Assembly (NCBI GenBank): GCA_023230855.1
Contig: JALNWQ010000013.1
Coordinates: 1-64,000 of the forward strand
DNA: 64,000 nucleotides
Source: Solirubrobacteraceae bacterium
GTDB taxonomy: Bacteria; Actinomycetota; Thermoleophilia; Solirubrobacterales; Solirubrobacteraceae
Direction: 5' to 3'
In this document: piece by piece, positions 58,020 to 64,000 of the stretch
Layout: the number at the start of each line of letters is the position of its first letter
How positions within the stretch are numbered: the first letter of the stretch is position 1
Notes under the pieces: generated by a model
Databases searched by the model: none
Told to the model about the DNA's origin: nothing
The model's input: only the letters and a program-made list of their open reading frames with translations
Made by a program: the position numbers and the translations under genes

Positions 58020-58039
58020 CGGTTCGTGCGTTCCTTGGA

Positions 58040-58085
<46 letters not shown>

Positions 58086-58216
58086 TCCCGGGGGTTCCCG
58101 GGAGTGCCCGACCCCAGGTCGCTCGGCACCCTCGACCACCCCGAGCAGACCCCGGCGAACGACACCTGTTCGCGTGACGTTCGCGCTGCAGCGGCCGCTC
58201 GACCGGGCACCGCACG

Positions 58217-58432
58217 ATGACCGCCCAGGTCACCGTATCGCTCGCCGTCGATGACCTTGAGCGACTGATCGACCTCGCGAATCGCGGGGCTGAGATCGTG
58301 ATCTACGGCGACGGAAGCGAGGCCCACGAGATCCCGGACCTCGAGCCTGACGACGAGCGGTTCGTCGCGATCATGCGCGCTGTCGTCGACGACGGACGTC
58401 GAGGTGCCCGGGCACGGGTGGAGGCGGCATGA
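58217..58432 (+). CDS. Element protein, hypothetical
   Basis: 71 aa, unrecognised. TAQVTVSLAVDDLERLIDLA suggests a short strand followed by a helix, then an acidic stretch (EAHEIPDLEPDDERFVAIMR) and a basic tail. It is the first gene to the right of the attachment site and its stop overlaps the next start in ATGA. The 130 bp before it contain a TCCCGGG inverted repeat but no obvious promoter. Confidence 0.6.
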   Translation: MTAQVTVSLAVDDLERLIDLANRGAEIVIYGDGSEAHEIPDLEPDDERFVAIMRAVVDDGRRGARARVEAA

Positions 58433-58650
58433 CGCGGGCGACGATGTCCACCGCGACCGCGCGCGCCGCGTGCGGTCGGTGCCCGTGGACGGCCACCACG
58501 GCCAACGCGCTCGCGATCGCCGCGCTGCATCACGATCGAACCGGCCACCCGGTCCACGTCGATCTTCACCGCCGCGTGACCTACGGCGACTCGGCCGCAG
58601 ACGCACCCGGCCAGGAGTCCCTGACGGCCCAGCTCGAGGAGGCGGCATGA
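58429..58650 (+). CDS. Element protein with C2H2-like zinc motif
   Basis: 73 aa. Cys-Gly-Arg-Cys near residue 15 and His-His...Gly-His (ALHHDRTGH) about 19 residues later fit a single zinc-finger-like unit (C-x2-C-x19-H-x5-H), as seen in small actinophage and plasmid proteins. The tail is acidic. ATGA overlap with both neighbours places it in a coupled operon. DNA binding is plausible but unproven. Confidence 0.65.
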   Translation: MTRATMSTATARAACGRCPWTATTANALAIAALHHDRTGHPVHVDLHRRVTYGDSAADAPGQESLTAQLEEAA

Positions 58651-58862
58651 CGGTCCGGGTCGGCCAGGTCTGGGCCTCCAACACCAAGTCCGACCGCGAG
58701 CGCGGCGTGCGGCAGCACCGGACCGTGATCGAGATCCTCGAGCACGGCGCCGTGCTCGAGCATCGCGGCATCCGAGGACAGTTGCTCACGAGCTCGCTCC
58801 TCATCAGCAACGACAGGATCGCCGGCCATCGCCTCGTCCGCGACGCGGGAGAGCTGTCGTGA
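58647..58862 (+). CDS. Element protein, hypothetical (SH3-like beta barrel?)
   Basis: 71 aa. MTVRVGQVWASNTKSDRERG then HRTVIEILEHGAVLEHRGIR and LLTSSLLISNDRIAGHRLV alternate strands and turns. The V-x-x-G-x-V-W opening resembles small phage barrel proteins that contain a G-Q-V-W motif. Not recognised as a named family. The ATG overlaps the previous stop and the stop overlaps the next GTG. Confidence 0.6.
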   Translation: MTVRVGQVWASNTKSDRERGVRQHRTVIEILEHGAVLEHRGIRGQLLTSSLLISNDRIAGHRLVRDAGELS

Positions 58863-59680
58863 AGCTCCTCGAGCACCCGGTGTCGCCCGGACCGTTCGTG
58901 GCGTGGTTCGACGGGTTCGTCGCACGGCACGTCGCGGAGGACGTCGACCGAGTCACGGAGCGGCGCGCCGTCGCGTTCGCGGCGATCGGCTGGCCGTCGT
59001 CGCTCAACTCCGCGGAGCGGAAGCTGCACCGCTGGCGCAGGCAGGTCCGCCACGTCGACGCGATCGAGGTGTACGACGCGCTGACGCTCGCCGGCGTCGC
59101 GTTCGACGACGTGTACGACGCCCCCGAGTTCGCGGCGGCCCGCGCCGCGATGGCCGCCACGCCCGCCCCCGTCGCCGGCCGCAAGCGCGGCAAGCCGGTC
59201 GGGAAGTGGCGCAAGCTCACCGACGACCAGGTCCGGTTGGCGCACCGCATCTACGTCGAGCGCGGCCTGTCGCTGCGCAAGCTCGGAGCGCTCATGTACG
59301 AGCGGTTCGGGTACGCGTCGCCCGACTCGTGCGCCGGCGCGCTGAGCACCGCGTTCATCACGCTCGGCCTGCCGCGACGGGACCGCACCGCCGCCACCAT
59401 CGCCGCGTCCACGATCCACGGCCTTTCGCCGCGCGGCGCGCGAGCGAGCACCGACCCGAAGTTCTCCGCGCATCGCGCCGAGCTACGTCGTGCCCGCGGC
59501 GAGACCCTCGACCGTCCCCGCTGCGCCGGGGTGCGAACCCAGTACCCGCGGAAGGGCCGGCCGTGCCAGCAGCGCGCCCAGGCCGGCAGCGACTACTGCT
59601 GGGCGCACGACCCGGCCCATGCTGAGGAGCGCGACCGGCACCTCGAGCAGATCCGCGCCCGGATCGGGGAGGCGGCATGA
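58859..59680 (+). CDS. Element protein with HTH-like centre and C-terminal zinc-binding motif
   Basis: 273 aa. The N-terminal third is helical. Residues ~120-165 (LTDDQVRLAHRIYVERGLSL, then RKLGALMYERFGYASPDSCA) look like a resolvase-type HTH that would bind DNA. The C-terminus carries Cys-x10-Cys...Cys-x2-His (RCAGVRTQYPRKGRPCQQ, then YCWAHD), a zinc-ribbon-like unit common in actinophage proteins. GTG start overlapping the previous stop. Possibly an early regulator; function unknown. Confidence 0.65.
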   Translation: MKLLEHPVSPGPFVAWFDGFVARHVAEDVDRVTERRAVAFAAIGWPSSLNSAERKLHRWRRQVRHVDAIEVYDALTLAGVAFDDVYDAPEFAAARAAMAATPAPVAGRKRGKPVGKWRKLTDDQVRLAHRIYVERGLSLRKLGALMYERFGYASPDSCAGALSTAFITLGLPRRDRTAATIAASTIHGLSPRGARASTDPKFSAHRAELRRARGETLDRPRCAGVRTQYPRKGRPCQQRAQAGSDYCWAHDPAHAEERDRHLEQIRARIGEAA

Positions 59681-60540
59681 GCACCACCACCCTTCCCGAC
59701 CGGCGCTGGATCGACCTCGCCGCACGGTCCGGCTCCGGCCGGCCGCTGCACGTCGTCGCCCGCGCCCTCGAGCAGTTCGCCGAGCACCACGACATCCCTC
59801 GCACCCAGATCGCGGCCGAAGCGGGCGTCACGGAGACCGTCATCACGACCTGGGCCCGCAACGCCGGGCTCCCGTCGCGCCGCGAAACGAGCCGGGACGA
59901 CCTGGACCGTGCGATCGCCGCATGGGAGCGCACCCGGTCGGTGTCTGCCGCCGCCCGCGAGCTCGGGGTGACCCGCAACACCGTGCGACGCAGGCTCCGT
60001 CTCGCCGGGTACGACATCCGGCCTGACAGGTCGACCGCGGTCCGCGATGCGCTCGCGGAGGCATACCGGCCGCCCGACGGGTACGTCGGCACGATGGAGG
60101 CCGCCCGCCTCCTCGACGTCGACCCGTCGACCACGCACCGGTGGTGCGTCGAGGGCCGGATCCCCGGCGCGCTCCGCGAGCGACGGCGGTCCGACGAGGG
60201 CACCGGCCGGCTGCGTTGGCTGATCCCGGAGGCATGGATCGACCGGCAGCGCGACATACGTCGCGCGCGAGGGAGCGCGCCGTCCCGACGGGGACGGGAC
60301 CGCGCCGCGCCGTTCGCCGCATGGCTCGCCCGCCAGGACCTGTCGCTCGACGAGCTCGCGTGGCGGGCCGACATCGCCGACGGCGGCCGACTGCGGGCGA
60401 TCCTGCGCGGCGAGGTCACCACCGTCGGCCTGTCGACCGCCGATGCGGTCCTGACCGCCAACGACGCCCGCCTCGAGGACGTGTGGGGCGACATCGACCA
60501 GCGCATCGCCGCCGCTGACGGGCTCGCGGAGGTGGCGTGA
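59677..60540 (+). CDS. Multi-HTH DNA-binding protein of the element
   Basis: 287 aa with several HTH segments in series: IPRTQIAAEAGVTETVITTW, SVSAAARELGVTRNTVRRRL (Fis/Hin-like), a MerR/excisionase-like one (YVGTMEAARLLDVDPSTTHR, then WCVEGRIPGA), and a C-terminal Xre-like segment (LSLDELAWRADIADGGRLRA). It probably regulates or organises element DNA; the third segment recalls excisionases. ATGA and TGATG overlaps link it to the genes on both sides. Confidence 0.75.
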   Translation: MSTTTLPDRRWIDLAARSGSGRPLHVVARALEQFAEHHDIPRTQIAAEAGVTETVITTWARNAGLPSRRETSRDDLDRAIAAWERTRSVSAAARELGVTRNTVRRRLRLAGYDIRPDRSTAVRDALAEAYRPPDGYVGTMEAARLLDVDPSTTHRWCVEGRIPGALRERRRSDEGTGRLRWLIPEAWIDRQRDIRRARGSAPSRRGRDRAAPFAAWLARQDLSLDELAWRADIADGGRLRAILRGEVTTVGLSTADAVLTANDARLEDVWGDIDQRIAAADGLAEVA

Positions 60541-60920
60541 TGGCGGTCCGTGCCCTCAACGCCCGCGGGCAGTTGACCGAGGCCGGCTGGCAGGCCCAGG
60601 TGATCGGCATCGCCCGTGTCGGCGGGTGGTGCGTCTACCACCCGCCGGACAACCGGCCCGGCGGGCGCACCGGACGGCCGCAGCGCACGATTCCCGAGGC
60701 GACCGGCTGGCCCGACCTCGTCCTCGTCCGTGACGGCGAGCTGCTCGTCCGCGAGCTGAAGACCGACCGGGGCCGGCTCGGCCCCGGCCAGCAGGACTGG
60801 CTTGACCGACTCGCCGCGTGCGGCGTCGACGTCGCGGTGTGGCGACCCCGCGACCGGGCCGACGTGGAGGCACGCCTCCTCGCGCCCCGCAACACCACCA
60901 CGACCAGGAGCGCCGACTGA
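60540..60920 (+). CDS. VRR-NUC domain nuclease
   Basis: 126 aa from ATG 60540 (GTG 60537 also in frame). The restriction-fold active site is G-W-P-D (TGWPDLVLVRDG), E-L-K (VRELKTDRG) and Gln in GPGQQDWL, the VRR-NUC pattern. Stand-alone phage versions are Holliday-junction or flap-type nucleases. It lies between the HTH protein and the replication protein, as in many phage replication modules. TGATG overlaps at both ends. Confidence 0.85.
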   Translation: MAVRALNARGQLTEAGWQAQVIGIARVGGWCVYHPPDNRPGGRTGRPQRTIPEATGWPDLVLVRDGELLVRELKTDRGRLGPGQQDWLDRLAACGVDVAVWRPRDRADVEARLLAPRNTTTTRSAD

Positions 60921-61906
60921 TGGGCTGGGCAAAGATCGACGACCAGCTGCACGGCGACCGGAAGGTCCGCCGGCTCTGGCACACCGAGCCCGCGGCGCTC
61001 GGCCTGTGGACGCTCGCGCTGTCGCACTGTGCCAACCAGGAGACCGACGGACACATCGACGACCTGTGGGTGCTCGAGCGGGTCCCGGACGACGAGATGC
61101 GCGAGCGGCTCGTCACCGCCCTCGTGAGCGTCGGCCTGTGGGACGAGCGGGACGGCAGCGACGGGTGGTGGATCCACGACTACCTCGACTACAACCCGTC
61201 GCGTGCCGAGCTCGTAGCGAAGCGCCGCGCGGACGCGGAGCGCAAGGCGGCAGGACGAGCCGAGCAGGCGCGACGTCGCGCCGAACGCGCCACGGTTTCC
61301 GGCGGGTCGCCGACTGGAGTCCGCGAGGCGTCCGACGCTCCGCCGCCCGGACCGGCCGCGGACTCCGCGAAGCGTCCGCGGCGTGTCCGCGCGGACACCG
61401 CCAGGACTCCGCAGGGAGTCGCGGCGGAGTCCAGTGGTCCCGACCCGACCCGACCCGACCCCTCCCGTCCTACGGTGGCTTCGCCACCGCCCCCCGCGCG
61501 CGAGCGCGAGGCCGCCCCTCCGGCACCGACCGCCGACCCGCCCCGGCCGACCGCGGCGGTGCTGGACTGCCCCGAACCGGTTCGGGCGATGCTGCTCGAC
61601 GCCGGGTTCGACCAGGGCGAGATCGACCATGCCGACGGCGCGCTCGGCTACACCCTCGGCCAGCTCAACCTGCCCCCGGACGTCGACTGGTGGCGCTACG
61701 GCCAGGAGATCGCGACGGCCCGCCAGAACGGCCGGCTCCGCCGCCCCGGCCCGATCGCCGCGCTCAAGTTCGTCGCGAAGGGCGCGAACGGGCCTCCACG
61801 CCTCCGGCCCGGCCAGAACGGACGACGAACCGGGTCGACGGTCGACCACTACCGCGACATGGCCGCCCGGTTCGCCGACGAGGAGCGCACCGATGCTGCT
61901 GCGTGA
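60920..61906 (+). CDS. Phage-type replication initiator-like protein
   Basis: 328 aa. The N-terminal ~120 residues (MGWAKIDDQLHGDRKVRRLW, ALGLWTLALSHCANQETDGH, WWIHDYLDYNPSRAELVAK) resemble the winged-helix domain of phage replisome organisers and DnaD-like initiators. A ~110-residue Ala/Pro/Arg linker is disordered. The C-terminal ~80 residues (DQGEIDHADGALGYTLGQLN) form another helical domain. Its start overlaps the VRR-NUC stop. The assignment rests on the N-terminal pattern and gene order. Confidence 0.7.
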   Translation: MGWAKIDDQLHGDRKVRRLWHTEPAALGLWTLALSHCANQETDGHIDDLWVLERVPDDEMRERLVTALVSVGLWDERDGSDGWWIHDYLDYNPSRAELVAKRRADAERKAAGRAEQARRRAERATVSGGSPTGVREASDAPPPGPAADSAKRPRRVRADTARTPQGVAAESSGPDPTRPDPSRPTVASPPPPAREREAAPPAPTADPPRPTAAVLDCPEPVRAMLLDAGFDQGEIDHADGALGYTLGQLNLPPDVDWWRYGQEIATARQNGRLRRPGPIAALKFVAKGANGPPRLRPGQNGRRTGSTVDHYRDMAARFADEERTDAAA

Positions 61907-62504
61907 GTGGGCCCAGGTCGAAGCCGCGATCGCCGCCGCATGGCCGCAGTCGAAGCCGCACACCGACGACGAGGTGCGAATCCGTCACGGCCTCGTCCCT
62001 CCCGACCTGCAGCTCGACGTGGCGCTCAACGCCGTCGCGACGCTCGTCCGCGCCGGCCGCGACTTCCCACCACCGCTGCCCGTGCTCGTCCGCCAGGCCG
62101 ACGAGCAGTCCCGACCGCCGCTCCCGTCGCCCGGAGCCACGCTCCACCTGCTGTCGCAGGCCATGAGCGCCTACGGCCCCGACCGCGAGGCCGACGCGCT
62201 CCGCTGGCTCGCCCAGCAATCGCCGCACGCCGCCCGCCTCGCCGTCGAGCTCGGCTGGCGCCAGTTCGGCATGGAGCGCACCGGCGACCCCGACATCGGC
62301 GGCGCTGTCCGGCAACGCCTGCAGCAGACCGCCGGGGCGGTCATCCGCGACCTCGAGCGCGAACGCACGAACGGCCATGTCCGCGAGCTCGTCGCGAACC
62401 GCCTTCGCACCCTGAACGGCGCACCCGACCGGCATGGCCTGCGCCCCGCCGCCGAGCGCGTCGCCGACCTGCTCCCCGCACCCGACCAGAGGCCCGCCGC
62501 ATGA
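61893..62504 (+). CDS. Element protein, hypothetical (replication-module helical protein)
   Basis: 203 aa, mostly helical, unrecognised. Conspicuous stretches are DDEVRIRHGLVPPDLQLDVA, MSAYGPDREADALRWLAQQS and ELGWRQFGMERTGDPDIGGA. The start overlaps the initiator-like gene by 14 nt in another frame. Its place directly after the initiator is where phages often encode a helicase loader, but no ATPase motif is present, so the role is open. Confidence 0.6.
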   Translation: MLLREWAQVEAAIAAAWPQSKPHTDDEVRIRHGLVPPDLQLDVALNAVATLVRAGRDFPPPLPVLVRQADEQSRPPLPSPGATLHLLSQAMSAYGPDREADALRWLAQQSPHAARLAVELGWRQFGMERTGDPDIGGAVRQRLQQTAGAVIRDLERERTNGHVRELVANRLRTLNGAPDRHGLRPAAERVADLLPAPDQRPAA

Positions 62505-62842
62505 TCCCCCAGCTCGACCAGCGCGCCCCCGACACACCCGACCGGACCGGCTTCCTCGCCGCCCACCCGGCCCCGAAGCCCAACCCGCTGCTCGTCCCCC
62601 CGGTCGCGCTCCTCGAAGTCGCGCAGCTCCTCGCCGACGAAGAGCCCACCCACGGCAACCGCTGGCGACGCCGACCCGCCCGCCACCACCTCGCCGCCGC
62701 GCTCCGCCACACGCTTCGCTGGAACACCGGCCAGACCGTCGACCCCGACAGCGGCCACAGCCACCTCACCCACGCCGCCGCCCGCATCCTCATGGCCCTC
62801 GAGCAGGAGGCAACGTCGAAACAGCACCGGCCCGGTGCGTAA
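62501..62842 (+). CDS. DUF5664-like dATP/dGTP diphosphohydrolase
   Basis: 113 aa. HGNRWRRRPARHHLAAALRH, then RWNTGQTVDPDSGHSHLTHA, matches the phage DUF5664 pattern (N-W ... Y-x-x-A-L-R-H ... G-x-x-x-D-x-x-S-G-x-x-H-L-x-H), a helical HD/MazG-like nucleotide hydrolase. Such enzymes adjust the dNTP pool during phage replication. Metal-binding His and Asp residues are present. ATGA overlap with the previous gene. Confidence 0.6.
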   Translation: MIPQLDQRAPDTPDRTGFLAAHPAPKPNPLLVPPVALLEVAQLLADEEPTHGNRWRRRPARHHLAAALRHTLRWNTGQTVDPDSGHSHLTHAAARILMALEQEATSKQHRPGA

Positions 62843-62853
62843 CGTCGACACCG

Positions 62854-63267
62854 ATGCAGGCCACCGTGCCCCCGATCCAACGAGACCCCCGACGCGTCGC
62901 CGCGATCATCGCGACCGCCCACGCCATCCGGGCCACCATCCCCACCGGCCCCACCAACGACGAGCACCTCGCCCAGGCCGCCGACCACATCGTCGCCGCC
63001 GTCATCCGCGAGCTCCGCGTCCACCGCCGCTACCGCGTCACCGCCAGCCCCGACGGCACCCCACGCTCCGCGATCGTGCTCGCCCACGACGTCGACGACC
63101 CCCGAGCCGCCCGCCGGGCCGCGATCAACGCGCACGTCGAGTACGCCGACCACCCCAACGCCGAGATCCGCGTCCAGTGCGCCTACCGCGCCCGCTACGA
63201 ACGCGTCCACATCGACCCCACCACCGACACCATCCCGATCAACGCGATGGTGCTCGATGCCGCGTGA
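62854..63267 (+). CDS. Element protein, hypothetical
   Basis: 137 aa, unrecognised. An N-terminal helix region (RRVAAIIATAHAIRATIPTG, LAQAADHIVAAVIRELRVHR) is followed by a beta-rich half (YRVTASPDGTPRSAIVLAHD, NAEIRVQCAYRARYERVHID). No signal or metal motif. It starts 11 nt after the DUF5664-like gene, one of the few non-overlapping junctions in the operon, and ends inside the next gene. The coding strand is very C-rich. Confidence 0.6.
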   Translation: MQATVPPIQRDPRRVAAIIATAHAIRATIPTGPTNDEHLAQAADHIVAAVIRELRVHRRYRVTASPDGTPRSAIVLAHDVDDPRAARRAAINAHVEYADHPNAEIRVQCAYRARYERVHIDPTTDTIPINAMVLDAA

Positions 63268-63529
63268 CCCGCTCATGGCGCTCGCCGTCCTCTACCACCG
63301 CGCCGCCGAGCACCACCTCATGGTCACCCTCGACCGGCAAGGCGCACGCACCCTCATGCTCGTCACCAAGACCAGCCGCGCACTCCGCCGGCTCCGCTAC
63401 CGCATGATCTGGCGCGAAACGCGCGTCCACGACCTCACCGAACACGGGCTCGGCCAAGCCGCGCACCTCCTCGACCAGGACCTCGCACAGGACCCGCCCC
63501 GCCACCGATTCGAGCGAGGCCACGGATGA
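63257..63529 (+). CDS. Element protein, hypothetical
   Basis: 90 aa, unrecognised: LMALAVLYHRAAEHHLMVTL, RTLMLVTKTSRALRRLRYRM, then HDLTEHGLGQAAHLLDQDLA. It overlaps the previous gene by 11 nt and the next by 4 nt. The regular strand-helix pattern and tight packing support a real gene. Confidence 0.55.
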   Translation: MPRDPLMALAVLYHRAAEHHLMVTLDRQGARTLMLVTKTSRALRRLRYRMIWRETRVHDLTEHGLGQAAHLLDQDLAQDPPRHRFERGHG

Positions 63530-63831
63530 CCGACGCCCGCAACCGCGAACGCCGCACCCCCCGTACCTGCCCGCACTGCGGCGGCACCTGGACCCCGCAC
63601 GGCACCCGCCGCCGCGACCCCTGGGCCATCTGCAGCGCCTGCATCACCGCCCACCGCCTCGCCGCCCGAGCCCAGGACGCCGGGCTCACCACCCACATCG
63701 TGCACCTCGAGCCGCTCCACGCCCGCGTTCGCGCCCACAACGGCGACCGCAACTGGGGATGGATCGACAGCCACCACGACATCGCGACCACCGACCGATC
63801 CGCCGGGACGCGAAGGAGAATCGCGGCATGA
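63526..63831 (+). CDS. Element zinc-ribbon protein
   Basis: 101 aa. Cys-Pro-His-Cys near residue 15 and Cys-Ser-Ala-Cys near residue 36 form a four-Cys zinc ribbon (TCPHCGGTWTPHG ... WAICSACITAHR). The remaining part is polar. Such ribbons in phage early genes usually mediate nucleic-acid or protein contacts. ATGA overlaps on both sides. Confidence 0.65.
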   Translation: MTDARNRERRTPRTCPHCGGTWTPHGTRRRDPWAICSACITAHRLAARAQDAGLTTHIVHLEPLHARVRAHNGDRNWGWIDSHHDIATTDRSAGTRRRIAA

Positions 63832-64000
63832 GCGACGACATCTACGACCCCGACTGGACACCGCCGAAACCGCACCTCTGGAAGTGGGTCCCCGGCCGCG
63901 ACCTCGTCGACCCCGAACACGGGGCCGTGCACCAGCCGGGCCGGTGGCAGCCCAACACGGGCGACCCCGAAGGCAACGACGAACTGTGGCGTGAAGCCCG
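63828..64000 (+). CDS. Element protein, 3' end outside window
   Basis: 57 codons visible, starting MSDDIYDPDWTPPKPHLWKW, with GRDLVDPEHGAVHQPGRWQP after it. Trp/Pro-rich, unrecognised. AAGGAG lies 7 nt before the ATG, a clear Shine-Dalgarno, in addition to the ATGA overlap. The frame is open to the window edge, so the operon continues. Confidence 0.6.
   Translation, partial: MSDDIYDPDWTPPKPHLWKWVPGRDLVDPEHGAVHQPGRWQPNTGDPEGNDELWREA

Overview
The window is about 73% G+C with dense, short-spaced genes. The gene set (fatty-acid ligases, an AidB-like acyl-CoA dehydrogenase, a wax ester/diacylglycerol acyltransferase, a DUF3516 SKI2-like helicase, DUF6458, a PucR-type regulator, many TetR regulators) points to an actinobacterium. 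Secreted proteins carrying arginine-rich beta-type C-terminal domains suggest the Thermoleophilia/Solirubrobacterales (Patulibacter- or Conexibacter-like). That placement is inference, since no rRNA or universal marker lies in the window. Many genes start at an ATG or GTG only 6-9 nt after a TANNNT box with no Shine-Dalgarno, so leaderless transcription appears to be the default.

Chromosomal part, 1-57,960. 1-9,070: a flavoprotein oxidoreductase with a Val-Gly repeat tail, divergent from an AidB-like dehydrogenase/nitrilase pair, a GAF-LuxR regulator, an acyl-CoA ligase and a hipBA-type module. 9,271-12,415: an MFS pump and a toxin-antitoxin pair in which a ParS/MbcA-like antitoxin precedes a PIN toxin. 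12,486-19,355: a lipid/ester module of hydrolase, Baeyer-Villiger monooxygenase, PucR regulator, secreted lipase and a second acyl-CoA ligase. 19,445-26,926: a TetR-MFS pair with a clear operator, a secreted serine hydrolase, a lipid-anchored D,D-carboxypeptidase, a thioesterase and a hydrolase. 27,044-31,353: acetoacetyl-CoA synthetase divergent from a LysR gene, then a RHH-PIN (VapBC-type) pair and a SMI1/KNR4-like protein. 31,431-37,249: a translationally coupled operon of a flavin amine oxidase-DUF1365 fusion, a Cfa-type methyltransferase and a DUF1295 protein, with a photolyase directly behind; this resembles photooxidative-stress lipid cassettes. 37,479-47,676: WS/DGAT, MDR oxidoreductase, VOC and MOSC proteins, a large surface protein, a LysR remnant, an RNA helicase and a crotonase. 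47,768-57,611: ankyrin protein/catalase, a P450 divergent from TetR, a second TetR, an HD protein divergent from a GlxA-type AraC regulator, hydrolases, SnoaL-like proteins (one interrupted by an amber codon) and an orphan Vsr-type nuclease.

Integrated element, from about 58,040 to beyond 64,000. A 46-nt 3' fragment of tRNA-Ala on the minus strand, next to a hairpin of tRNA-terminator type, marks an attachment site. To its right, twelve mostly short genes, all on the plus strand and mostly joined by ATGA/GTGA overlaps, form a phage-type early/replication operon: zinc-motif proteins, a multi-HTH protein, a VRR-NUC nuclease, a replication-initiator-like protein, a DUF5664-like nucleotide hydrolase and several unknowns. 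No integrase or structural genes are in view, so the element continues off the right edge.
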